NCBI GenBank assembly: GCA_000442125.1
Contig: KE546966.1
Coordinates: forward strand, 768,969 to 832,968
DNA: 64,000 nt
Reading direction: 5' to 3'
Source of the DNA: Opeltia flavorubescens
Taxonomy: Eukaryota; Ascomycota; Lecanoromycetes; Teloschistales; Teloschistaceae
This document shows positions 11,359 to 22,700 of this stretch, piece by piece. The position numbers were made by a program, and so were the translations under genes. Position 1 is the first letter of the stretch. Each line of letters opens with the position of its first letter. The notes beneath the pieces are model-generated. The model was not told the DNA's origin, did not search any database, and saw only the letters and a list, made by a program, of their open reading frames with translations.

Positions 11359-12832
11359 TCAAACCTCGGATATGTCAGTCTTGTCGCCATTTTGCATTTT
11401 CTCTCGCAATCTGAGATAACCCATGTCGTCCACTAAGACCAATGGATCGGTCTCTTCCGTGGGAACAGTCGGACCATCCATGTCAGGCGGCGGCAGAGCC
11501 CAGTCTGGCAGTGAAGTCTCATACCCCCAGTTGCCGTCCTGGCAGGCATACCTTCTTGCATGCAAGTAAATGCCCAGCTCGTGTGGCCCCGGATCACTAT
11601 ATAAAGGTGTTTGACAAACTGCGCACAATTCTCCCGTCAGCTTCTCCGCCTTCTTCTTGTTATATTCTTCCATCATGTCCTCGTGATACTCCATCGCCTC
11701 TGCAGCTTCTGACTTGCCCATCTTCGATAGCTTGGATATGATATCTTCATCGTCGTCTGATAGTGCATCACCTGCAGCTAGAGAAGGGCCGAAGACACGC
11801 TGATTTGAGTATATGGGATCGTTGGATATTGGATGACCTAAGAACTGCAGATGCACACGAAGTTGATGCGTACGACCCGTAAGTGGGAGACAACGAACAA
11901 TTGAATAGCCGTCTTTCGATTTCCATTCCATTTTGGAGTCTCTTGCCCTTTCCTTAGCCGAGCGGTGGTCTTCTGGCTTAGGCTCTATTCCGTTTGTCTT
12001 TGCTTTAGGTGGGTAGTATGCCATTCGCTTGAAGACCGTCCTAGCGTCCTTTCCGCTTGCTCTGGCTCTATTAAGCCCTAACTTCGGGCTAATCTGCATG
12101 ACCGGCTGGTCACAGATCACGTCCTCTGCAGGGAATTCTCCAATGACCCTCGCCACATATTCCTTCTTCACAGTCCGAGCCATGATCTGATCTGTAAGCT
12201 TTTCCGCAGCTTTGGGGTGTTTGCCGATGAACATGACGCCACTGGTAAGCCGATCGAGCCTATTGCAAGGCAGAGGGTTCCATCCATGGCCTCTCTCCGC
12301 ACGCATAATCTCAACGATGGAATTGTAGTTATAGCGCCCTGCTGGATGGACAGGTACACCCGCTGGTTTATTGATGACGATCATATCGTCGTCTTCATGC
12401 ACTATGCCTATTGGCTCGGCCGTCACAGGAGGTTCATGTCTGTGGAGGGTATGTGATATGACATCGCCGTTCTTCACGATTTCCTGGACTGAAGGAACCT
12501 TCTGGCCATTCAGGGTGACATTGCCACACTCAATGGCGTCTTTCTAGAGCCCATCAGCGTATGGAAAGTTTCGAGAGACAAGGGGGGATGCGCACGTAGT
12601 ATTCCTGCGGCCGATCTCTAAATTCGGTAGAGAAGATATCAAGAAGCTCGCGCCCACGCCAACGCTGCTTACAGTAGGTGTTGTAAGTGTAATGATAAGG
12701 GTGCACTTTGCGCAATCCATCTTCGAGATGGTATGGGCGCGGCCATGGATCGCAGGGTGTCGTAACAACCTCTGGCGGTGGCACAAGTACTTCGGGTTCA
12801 ATTTTGGCAGACTCTACGATTGTCAGTGCCAT
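11359..12832 (-). CDS. RluA-type tRNA pseudouridine synthase, Pus9/Rib2 family
   Basis: Two exons (12832-12596, 12543-11359) give 473 aa. The family makes pseudouridine at tRNA position 32. In yeast, Pus9 acts in mitochondria and Rib2/Pus8 in the cytosol. The N-terminal block YHLEDGLRKVHPYHYTYNTY is typical, followed by an S4-like segment (CGNVTLNGQKVPS). The catalytic motif II is NRLDRLTSGVMFI, with Asp as the nucleophile. Motif III is PLTGRTHQLRVHLQFLGHPI. The C-terminus has LHARRYACQDGNWGYET, as in fungal orthologues. There is no riboflavin deaminase domain of the Rib2 fusion type. An upstream open extension begins only with TTG, so ATG 12832 is used. It converges with RPL32 (247 bp apart). 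Confidence 0.92.
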
Positions 12833-13195
12833 TAACTTGGGACTCTGCTTGGTAGATTGTCTCGCAAGGTAAGCGAGAACTCTCGGAGAGGGAGCCAGTG
12901 AATTTACCAGCGCTGAGAACAATGAATATGAGATGCTTTTCCGCTAGAAATGACCAATGAGGAAAAGACTCGTCACGACCAAAAGTGGAAGAAAAGCCGC
13001 TAGTCCGATTTTGTCTTCTAAAACGCCGATAACATTTCGTGAAGTCATTATAAGTGTAAGTGTTTTTCTTGTATTGTTGTTCTTTTCTCTTAATATATAC
13101 CTCAGCTACAATTGATTCACTCCGACCTTTTTTTGGAGCCCAAAGAACCTAACCCATAATATTTCATTCCGCTACTTTTACTCTCTACCTCGGCA
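12833..13195. promoter_or_regulatory. Divergent intergenic region, pseudouridine synthase (-) / E2 enzyme (+)
   Basis: A 363 bp gap between divergent starts. The stretch 13050-13195 is rich in T and C runs, the usual look of a fungal core promoter and 5' leader before the plus-strand gene. No specific factor site is claimed. Confidence 0.5.
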
Positions 13196-14131
13196 ATGTC
13201 TCTCCCTACCTTCAGCTCCAAATCCCCAACAATTAAACGCATTCTGAAGGAAGCCACGGAACTTCGCAATAATCCTGATGCTACTCTTTACGCTGCGCCG
13301 TTAGAATCCAATCTCTTTGAATGGCACTTCACCCTTCAAGGTCCTCCATCGACTCCATATGCTTCGGGAATCTATCATGGTCGCATAATCCTGCCTCCCA
13401 CGTATCCATTAAGACCTCCATCTTTTCGCTTTCTTACTCCGTCAGGGAGATTTGAGGTCAACCGAGAGATCTGCCTATCCATCTCAGGCCACCATGAAGA
13501 AACGTGGCAACCCGCATGGGGCATTCGAACCGCATTATGGGCTTTGAGGGCTTTCATGGAGGGAGGCGCCAAAGGTCAACTCGGCGGGATGGAGATGGGT
13601 GAGGAGGAAAGAAAGCGGCTTGCTCTTGAAAGCCGAAATTGGAAATGCCAAGGATGCGGTGGAACAACGAACAGTGAGATACTGAAAGCAGAGGAGGAGC
13701 GATGTAAAGAAACGAATGGGAGTCAAGGATCCGCAAAAGCAGCACCAATGGATCAGGTACCAGACGAGCTTAGATTTGGCTTCAGAGACGAAATGAGAAA
13801 CGACGAGTCCTCTGCTAAAGGAAAAGAAAAGCAGCCATTGACAGGGAGCCAAGTTGGTGAAAAAGACGGTACGACTCCTGCTGAGAAGGATGGAGACGTC
13901 CATTCTGCGCGGTCTGAAGACGTTGGATCCTTCGCAACCCCAAAACCATCAATCTCATCATCTGCTACCACAGCGATAGCCTCAGCACAATCGGTGCAGC
14001 AGCCATTACCTACGCGAACTACATCAACTACATCAGAATCCACCAATGGGGTACCTATATGGGTTGACAAAGCTATCGTTGGGATCGTCATCGGTCTCGC
14101 TATCATGGTTGCCAAAAAGATTGCGATGTGA
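13196..14131 (+). CDS. Tail-anchored ubiquitin-conjugating enzyme E2, Ube2J/Ubc6 type
   Basis: A single exon of 311 aa. It is an ER-membrane E2 that passes ubiquitin to misfolded ER proteins (ERAD). The UBC fold runs from residue 10 to about 160. The catalytic Cys is C93 in NREICLSISGHHEETWQP, followed by WGIRTALWALRAFM, which matches the Ube2J1 group more closely than yeast Ubc6. A CxxC pair (KCQGCGG, about residues 155-161) follows the catalytic domain. The middle (about 165-285) is a polar, Ser/Thr-rich linker. The C-terminus (about 291-308, VDKAIVGIVIGLAIMVAKK) is one hydrophobic helix ending within a few residues of the stop, i.e. a tail anchor. Confidence 0.93.
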   Translation: MSLPTFSSKSPTIKRILKEATELRNNPDATLYAAPLESNLFEWHFTLQGPPSTPYASGIYHGRIILPPTYPLRPPSFRFLTPSGRFEVNREICLSISGHHEETWQPAWGIRTALWALRAFMEGGAKGQLGGMEMGEEERKRLALESRNWKCQGCGGTTNSEILKAEEERCKETNGSQGSAKAAPMDQVPDELRFGFRDEMRNDESSAKGKEKQPLTGSQVGEKDGTTPAEKDGDVHSARSEDVGSFATPKPSISSSATTAIASAQSVQQPLPTRTTSTTSESTNGVPIWVDKAIVGIVIGLAIMVAKKIAM

Positions 14132-14443
14132 CGATGGAATTTCTTGCAAAACAAGCACTTTCACAACTTTAAAGATCATTTTTTGGCTTTTGAATATTGA
14201 TGTTGCACATATATTCATCGATGTGTATCGCACACAACCCAATATGAATGAAACATCACTGATGGTTGACAATGGAGATGAACATCAATAATCAAGAAGC
14301 GAGGCTTTTGTGATGAATGCGAGACGGAATATCAATTCTCTCAAAGTTGATTATTACTTATTTACATTCTTACTACGTCTACGTTTCCGACATCAACCAT
14401 TCATCCACCCAGCCTCCAACCCAATTTTGTCAATCTCCAGGCA
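14132..14443. other. Intergenic, no gene seen
   Basis: A 312 bp tandem-orientation gap between the E2 and the small J-protein. Pyrimidine-rich sequence and CATTCATC-type motifs lie just before the downstream ATG. No further feature is supported. Confidence 0.5.
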
Positions 14444-15120
14444 ATGGCCCCGTCTAAAACATTCTTCAACCATTACAAAACTCTTCATCTCGGACGTAAA
14501 GCCACTTCCTCCGATATCAAAAAGGCGTATCGAGAGCTTTCGCTACAGGCGCATCCTGATAAACATCCAGAATATCAAGGCGAATACTGGACCACGATCC
14601 AAAAACAAATTAACGCCGCAAAAGATGTACTACTGGACAACCAGCACAGAGCAACGTACGAGCGTCTTTGGACCCGCGAGTTGAGAATCTACTTTGCAAG
14701 CGGATGGGAGAAGAAGCCTCCAAAAGCCTATAATCCTCCCAAGCCTCCCAAACCTCCTCATGTACGTGATCTCATACTCCTGATAACTAGAACAGATATC
14801 TAACGTAGACTGCACAGGTAATCAGAGCTGAGAAGGCCACTGCCAAAATCGACCACCTTCTATACCGATATCGCAAACATATGGCCGCCATAGAAGCCGA
14901 AAACCTCCGGTTATTTGAGGTCAATGTCAAACTACAGAAAATGATCGAACAGTCGAAAGCGCGTAAGTCGGTGGACGAGAGTGTCTTCGCTATTTACCTT
15001 TTGGAAAACCGCAAAACTCCTCTTCTCCATGGTGGTGATAGACTTAGAGGCACGTTCAGTACTGAGGAGCGGGCGCTTTTCGACAAAGAAGCTCGAAAAG
15101 CCGGGAGGTGTGTATCGTGA
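14444..15120 (+). CDS. Small J-domain protein
   Basis: Two exons (14444-14761, 14818-15120) give 206 aa. The J-domain sits at residues 6-72, with helix II SDIKKAYRELSLQ directly followed by the diagnostic HPD (AHPDKHPEYQG) and helix III KQINAAKDVLLDNQHRATYE. After a Pro-rich hinge (NPPKPPKPPH) at the exon junction comes a charged, probably coiled-coil segment (AEKATAKIDHLLYRYRKHMA onwards). No zinc finger, signal peptide or membrane helix is seen, so it is a class III J-protein that would recruit an Hsp70 to an unknown client. The gene continues a run of chaperone and quality-control functions, but nothing in the sequence links them functionally. Confidence 0.85.
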
Positions 15121-15503
15121 CAGCAGGAGGTATTTGGCGAGGCTGAACGACGTCTCGGGGTCAGAGGAATGAGGAGACACACGATATTACATTAATCTAC
15201 AAGGATAGACCAAATGAACAAGATTACAAATACAAATAGAGTAAATTACAGTGAGTCTCAAGATGCACGATCCCATTCCTTCATACCAATATGCCTTCTC
15301 AATGACAATAAAGTCTTATGCCATAGTGCAGATGGACAACTACTCAATAGCAAGGGTGAAGTCACTGAAATCGATGTATAGATTCCACTGTCTCAATAAG
15401 AGCTTTCGTAGACCCATCCAGTAAGACCCCTCTGCGTATTGGTACATCTTTACAAAAACATCATCTCGTCTCTCTTAATGACTCATCCCATACCCTCCAA
15501 TAT
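15121..15503. other. Convergent 3' intergenic region
   Basis: A 383 bp gap between the converging ends of the small J-protein and the thioesterase. No protein-like open frame or repeat is seen. Both terminators should be here. Confidence 0.5.
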
Positions 15504-16254
15504 TCACAACTTCGCCTTCTTACCGTCTCCCTCACCACCAACAACCAACCCACTGAGCCCACTCCGAACCTCATCCCCCATACCCTCCCGAACCGTCTTC
15601 CCACTCTCCCTCTCCACACAAACATGCACGAATTTCCCCACCGCCTTCACTTGCTCCCCCCTTCCATCCTCTGGCGTCTCCCCTTTCCGCCCCTCAAAAA
15701 CCCCAACCTCATACTCCACGCTCGATTTTCCCAATTTCGTAACGCGTAGACCTAGATCCAAGACCGCGGGGAAGGAGACGGGAGCGAAGAATGTAGTTGA
15801 TGTGTGGATTGCGAGGAAGATGTGTGGGGATGTTGGGGGGTGGAGGTTGCAGTGTTGGAGGAGGTATGTGTTTATTATTGAATCGAACCTTTGGCCGAAG
15901 AAATCAATACAAATATACAATTTGCAAGGTTTACTGTATAACTCTGGCGAACGAGACAATTGTGTACATGAGAAATAAGCTAGGTCACGCACGTATTACG
16001 ATGATGAGATGGTATTTTGATCTTAATTGTAGCGGACGTGAGGAAGACAGAGAACCGAAATAAAACGTAGAAATTATGAGGCAGATTACAGCAATAAACG
16101 GACATGGAAAGACCAAGGCTTACAGGAAAGAGTAAACGCTATTGTTGACATGATCGTACATATCGTTATCTGACCATCGCGTCCGGTAATCGAGATGAAA
16201 AGGGTAGTCGCTTCTTCGACGGGTTTTGAGGTCGGAGGAAGGAGCGGAGGCCAT
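15504..16254 (-). CDS. Hotdog-fold (4HBT-type) thioesterase
   Basis: Two exons (16254-16124, 15888-15504) separated by a 235 nt intron give 171 aa. The spliced protein reads YRTRWSDNDMYDHVNNSV and continues FLFDSIINTYLLQHC, the canonical start of 4-hydroxybenzoyl-CoA-thioesterase-like hotdog proteins, then a helix and sheet region ending LGKSSVEYEVGVFE. Such enzymes hydrolyse acyl-CoA or related thioesters. The catalytic-loop Asp (DMYDHVNN) is present, but the usual Gly before His is Asp here. The intron is longer than its neighbours'. Without splicing the long open frame has no plausible N-terminus, so the two-exon model is preferred. Substrate unknown. Confidence 0.88.
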
Positions 16255-16767
16255 TTACCTCTTGAGCTTTCAGGTTTGTCTTGTCTTTGGTGACATGATA
16301 ATTGGTTATATATTCTGCAGTGACTTGTGAAGCTGATGCAGCCAGAGCCTACGATTTGGAGTACAGAGAGTCAATCAGGATGTGCTCGACGACAGATTGA
16401 ATCTTGAAGAATTGATGGAAGATTTGAGACCAAAGCAGTACTGATATTTACATGAAATGAGTGGACATCGGTACGGCACACTTTATGATAATTCAGGTTC
16501 AGTGGTTCTGTGTGCTACTGATGTAAGAAAGACATAGTGGTCTCTCTCCGCTGAATCATGTTAATTCGATCCTCCTTCAGCAGTATGAGATCAAACGATG
16601 AATATCATTCAAACAGTCTATCTTCGAGGTATCCCATCCACGACACCATCTACCGTAACATCTGGGGGTATCATAACAAAAATCCACCATTTTCCGAAGC
16701 TCAGACGCTTTTCAAATAGCATAGCAAAACGCCTTTCAGGTAGCAAAAGTAACCCGAACGCCGCGCA
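16255..16767. other. Intergenic between thioesterase start and TFC3 stop
   Basis: A 513 bp gap that must contain the thioesterase promoter and the TFC3 3' UTR. A plus-strand open frame at 16598-17218 enters TFC3 in antisense and looks like a shadow. Nothing else is supported. Confidence 0.5.
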
Positions 16768-19700
16768 TCAAACATCCTCCATCTGTACGTCTCCTCTATA
16801 CTCCTCCAGATTGGTCTCCGCGTTGCTCTCTCCGGACTTATCATCTCCGGAAGTCTTGCCCAGATCGAGGCACAACCACCACCACTCCTCCGCCATGTAT
16901 CTTTCGCCATCCTTCCTCGCAGCCCGCGCCTCCACCATCCAATCCAATAGCATCTGTACTTCCCACAATCCCAACGTCGGTTTGACCGTCGGCTCAATCT
17001 CATGGACCGAAACACCGGGTCGCATAACCAACACCGTCATCACCGCCGCGACAGCCAACGTCCATAAGTCTTCAATAACGTCACCATTGATGTCGTACCA
17101 AAGAGGAATCTTCTCCTGGTCTGCCCCTGCTGATGGCGACATCGGTGCTTTCGGCAGCGGAAGGAGCGGGTTGCCATCAACGTACAGTTCTGTGGCCCGC
17201 AAAGCGACATCAAAGTAATACTTTGTCATCGGTATCTGACGGCTCCTATAATTACCCACTCCACCCACACCAAACTTCTCCATCGGCGGGTTTTTGGCAA
17301 TGAGGGAAACTCGTCGATGAGCTTGCATGTTCTGCATCGCCAATCTGAAGGCATCATCGGCCTTTTGAGGAATGATCATCTCGCCCCCATCTGCAAGAGT
17401 CTTGTCCAGCTGTCGTTTGAATATAGGCGCACGGGAGAATTGGCAGACGTCAACATTTTTCGTTAGTCGTCTCAAATACTGCTGATTGAAGTCGAAGTTG
17501 CGCTTGGGTTGAAGGCGACCCTTGTTCAGTTGCACAATGACGCGTTCGCCCATCAATCCTTTGATTGCCTGATCAACGACCTCTTTGGCAAAGCGACGGT
17601 CGATCTTGTCTCTGGCAAATTCTGGTCGGTATGTTTCCTCTTTGGTCGCAATGTTTGCTCGAATCCAAGTCTTGGCAATTGCAACATGGTCGACAACCGG
17701 CTGGGACGCTTTCACCGTCTTGATGCTCATCGATCTTATCCAGGCCTTCTTGTGTAGCTCAGCCTCTCTCCGTCTGATGCTGCAACGACCCACATCCAGT
17801 TCATAGAATGCGCTCATGCTGGTGTCGTCCTTCACCGTCGACATGTCAAAGACTTCTTCAAGTTTGTTCCGATGAGCTGGTAAGTCTACTACACCATCAT
17901 TTGGAGTATCGAGATGCTCAATTGTCCAATCTACAAGCCATGACCAGTCATATTCCTGGAGCTTATCGTAATCAATGGTAGGGATGAGGCCCTTTTCGTA
18001 GGCCTTGAGGAACAATGGCTGGAATTGCACCTGAATCATCTCGGCTTGTACTCTGTGTGTTTGCAGAAGTTTAGGCCACGTCTTCTGGATGTCTGCCTGG
18101 TTCCACTCGGGCTCGAACAACTTGGTGACGAGCACCCAATCAATATTTCTCTCCACCCCACCCGTCAATGTCCGAATGACCATCACAGCAGTCACGAGTC
18201 GATTTGTAAAATCGGAGCTCAACTTTTGAAGTCGTCGTCCGTTGATAGCCCTGCGATGCCGTCCGCCAGCACCTGGCTCAGGCAAAGGATTTTCCGACGT
18301 TCGAGGCTTGAAAAGCAACGATAAGTCAGCTGGTGTTGTCAAGCGACGTGTCTTGAACGGCTCAATGGCTACACTCCTCTTTCTTTTGGCAGGCGTTACG
18401 GCGACTTGAGATGATGGTCTGGGCCGGGGAGCAGTGGAGGTAGCGCTAGCTCGGCGCTCCTTTGCCGTCTGGGAGCCGGCCATTGATGGCCTCTGAGACC
18501 GTGCCGAGATCTGATTAGACACTCCTCTCGATTGCCGTCGGTTGCGGTGATCAAGATATACAAGCCCTTGCTTCTTTCTCTTTCCGTCCAACAGCAATGT
18601 ATGGCTGTGGGGAAAGGTGTAATTGATGAACGGCCAATCGCCAAATTTGATATCCTCGAAACCTTTGGCAGTCAGCTCGAATCGCTCGGAATCATCCACG
18701 TGATCATGAAACCCCTTGACAATAGGCCGTTGCCAGTGATATTTCTGCATTATTTGACGTGCCGTCCGGAAGGCAGAAAAGTTGACCGAGAAGGTGCCAG
18801 TCGAAGGATGAAATATATGTTCTGGCTCCATGATCGTGTACATTTGCTGTCGAGCTGCCCACGAATGGGATCCGGGACCAAGGCCTTTCCCATATCTTAC
18901 TCTGTCGAGCTCCGCCAATTCTGGGTCCGAATCAGGAACAACGGATAGTCCATTCTTGGACAACCGAAAGATCATGTTTTGGGATGCTTCGCTTGCCGCC
19001 ATTTGGTGTTCAGCAAGAGGCTGTCCTTGTGTTGAAGGTACGTTCGGATCGTGAGCTATCCCGTCAGCTGCATTGGCTGCAGATACCCGTTCAATGGCCA
19101 CTTCGTGGAGCGTTTCCTCGAGTATCTGAGCTTTCCAGCCTGCCACGAAATCGCGCACGGTCAGTAAGTGTGTAAAGGTCAGCTTGTTCCCCAACCTCGA
19201 TGATCCAGTTTTTCGCAACTCTTCAAGCCGCTTTGAGGCTTCGTCTCTAATGGTGGCTTGAGAACGCTTTCGGGAAGCCTGCTGTCCGGTCGATGCTGGA
19301 TTCTGCCTATGACCGCTGGCAACACGCGCCGAACGTCCGCTCTTGAGACTTGCTAGCCGTTCGACTTTGCCCTGAGGATCGTTCAACATGTTTCTCCTCG
19401 CAAAAGAGAGGAAGCGATTGCGATCAGAGGCTGTGTTCATGGGGCCAAACATGCTTCGATCAAGGATATCCTCGCCATTAGGAAGTTTACCCTCAGCCAT
19501 CCATGTAAGCAGTGCTGATGTTTTTCTTTCTTCTTCCGCTTTCCGCTCTTGTCTCGATTTTTCCTGCAATTCGTAGCGTTCAAGGTATCCTGGCTTTTGC
19601 TGTAGCTGGACCTTTTCCTGCTCAAGCTCCAAGTCTTTCACCGTTCGATTCTTCATGGGCCCTTTAGGATTCCAAATCTTACTACGGACTTCCTCCGAGA

Positions 19701-22700
19701 CACCAGTCTCCCCAGGTATATGCCATGCAGGATGCTTGCTGCTGACGATGTTCTGCATCTCGGACACCCTAGGGTCCGTCGGACTCACTTCAATCTTTGT
19801 GATCATGGACTTTTTCACAACAAGGCCGCGCTTGTCCTTGAAGCAGAACGTCAGTTGGCGAAGCTTCCCACTATCACATAGATACTTGATCACGGCATTT
19901 AAAGTCTTTGTTTCCGCCTTTCCAGGATAGCCTGAATTGGTCCATTGCTCTTTGAAAGGTGCGCTGAGCTCAGCAATACCGGGGTAGATACCATCGCACC
20001 TTTCTATAATATCCATGACGATCTTCCTGCGTTGTGCAGCTATGCTTCCTCCTTGTGGTTTCATCTTACGGATTCCTATCTTCCCTTTGGATTTGGATGA
20101 CGCATCCAGAGCAGAAGGAGGTACGGGATGTAACGATGAGCCATGGTCTACGTCTCGAGGCAAGTTTGCTGAGGCATTCGTCCGCATAGTTCCAGAATCA
20201 TCGGCTTCGGGCGCTACAACCAACGTCTCGGCGTCGGGACTCTCTGGCGTCCGGTCCGACTGAGCTATGACCGTATCATCCGTTGGGCTTGCAGACGAGA
20301 GTGCGTCTCCATCCAAAGCGTTATGTGAGAGTTCATCGCCAACGTAAATGGAGTCAAGTGGGCCATTAGAACTGGCGTCAACATGTGGGGTCGATGGAAC
20401 GTCTCTGATATTATTTTGCGATGTGGTATTTGTATTAGAGCTCTGTTGATAACCCTGTACTGCGCCCAGGTCGTGTCTGCCCAAGTTTGCGGAATCCAAC
20501 GCGTCACTATGAGGAGATCTAACATCTCTGCTGAGGCAGGCTTGAGCGCCGGGATCATTGACAAGTAGGCGCTCCGTTCCGAGATTTGGTGAACAGCCTT
20601 GACGACCAGGTATAGATGGATCGCTCAAAGCCTCATTACTTGCTGGGGATCGCTCGTTCCGATTATCGAAAGCGTTCGAGAGTGGCGAGCGGTGAGAGTC
20701 TTGCTGTGCTGTAGGTATGCTGACATCGGGGGTTGACGGTAGGTCTTTGGCGATCCGAGATTCCAGTGCACTGGTGTCGTTGTTTTGGGTAGCTATGAAG
20801 CCCCCGCCGTCGTCGGTCATAGGTGCCTGTAGGGTACGGTATGTTTCACCTTCGGAATTCTTATTAGAAATTTGCTTTCTTTTAGTGCCAAGGCGTTTCT
20901 TTGTGATTTTGGGAGCATGGCGAGGAGGTTGCTGTCCGGGATCTACCAATTTAGGAAGGACGAATGCCGGACCATTTTGATATACTGATGAAGGTTGTCC
21001 TTGGTACAATGGTTCATCGTCTTGAAGTTGCTGAGACCCCTGACTGTAGACCAGAGGCACCATCTTGGACTTTATCCTCAGACGTACTATTAATGAATCT
21101 CTTGTCTGCGGATTGATCACAGAGGAGTTGCTCGTATTCACTCCGTCTCTCACAATCTCCGTCAGTCGATCCCCGCCCCTTTCCTTCGTCTGATGCTGAC
21201 CTCGAACCTGGGGCTCGACCTCGGTCCGCTCTACCTGAGCAGTGAAACAGGCAAGCTCTTTAATTCGAGCTGACCTGAAAACCACCAGCCGACTTTTACG
21301 TCTAGCCCCACGCTTTCCAACCTGGAGAAGATTAACAACCTCCCCAAGATAACATCGCGCAGCAGCACGTGAGATGTTCTGGAGTTGCTGCTCGTAAGTC
21401 TGGACTTGAAGCCGCTGGCTCGGACGGGATATAGAAGAGGGTGTATCAACATCAGAAAGTTGGTCTTGCTCAGCCAGCTTCCAAGAGACTCGTTTTTGCC
21501 TCTTATTCGTTATTGATTCAATCAATCCCAACTTTCTTTTCGGAAGAGCTAGCGTTCTGCTGGATGTCCCAGTGTTTGGAATAAGCCAGGTATGTGCGGC
21601 AACAGAAGGCAGATACGGCTGCCCTTGGTCATAAGAAAGTACCATGTTATTTTCTGGTTGAGCAAGGTTGGAGGGTGGTGCACAGAGCTCAAGGCCTCTC
21701 TTCTTCCTATTGGATTTGCCCTTGCCCAAACTTGGCTGGCGAGGCGTAGCGGTATCTTTCGTCTTTTGGCTACTCACAGCGGCAGCCACTGCTTTCTGTT
21801 TGGGTCTTTTAGCTCCTTTACGCGGACCTTGTCGTCCGTTTTCCTTCGATACGTCTGCATTGGCTGCTCCTTGACTTCGCCTCGCCTCAGCTAGAATTTC
21901 GAAATTTGTTTTCCTAACATTTTCATCGATGGGAATGGCTTCCAAGATGTGTATCTTAGCCTCCAGCATACTTTTGACAAAAGCCAATTCGGACTGTTGT
22001 GAAGCGCGACCATGGGCAATGGCTGAGGGTTTGAAGTTTGTGACTTGAAAATCGCCCTCGTGAGCTTCAATCGCAATATTCAACGTGGGATCCTGTCTCG
22101 TCGCCTCCAACGCCAATAGGGAAGGCACAAGAGCAGCAGTTCTTATTTCTTCCATGGATTGCCATGGTGGTTCCTTTTCCGCGTCTTGATACTGATCTAT
22201 AGCCAAATTGAGCACGGCTACTATGTTCTCATGGCGATCTCCGCCTTCATCCGTTCGCTTCTCGATCTCTTTCATAAGCTTTGCCTTTTTATACTTCCTA
22301 GCTGCTTCCTGGCACCAGAGAATATAACGCTGCTCTTTAGCAGATAGACTGTCGAATCCGGCTGGCAGACCTTCCCTAGGTACTTTACGTTCACGACCAG
22401 CGTCGCCAACCACAAGATTTGGCTGTTCTCCAACCTTCTGTCGTCTTTTGACACGCTTTCGGGGTAAACCCTTGGGGGAGATCTTATTGGATGAAGCCTC
22501 GAGAATATCTTGGGACTCTGTCGGCAGAGCAAGATGGCTGGCGTGTAATTCTACTTATAGTCAGCAATTGAGCTCAATCGAAGCTGGAGAAGAGCCACTA
22601 CTTCTACTACCTTTGTCCGAATTTACTGCCCGCAATTCAGCAGCAGGACGGGAGAGCGACGACAATGCACCTGGAGCTTTGACACATTCAACGAGACTTG

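Noticed and set aside
16598-17218. Plus-strand open frame (206 aa) at the 3' end of TFC3
   Set aside because: Antisense to the conserved TFC3 coding sequence; Ser/Thr-rich, no domain.
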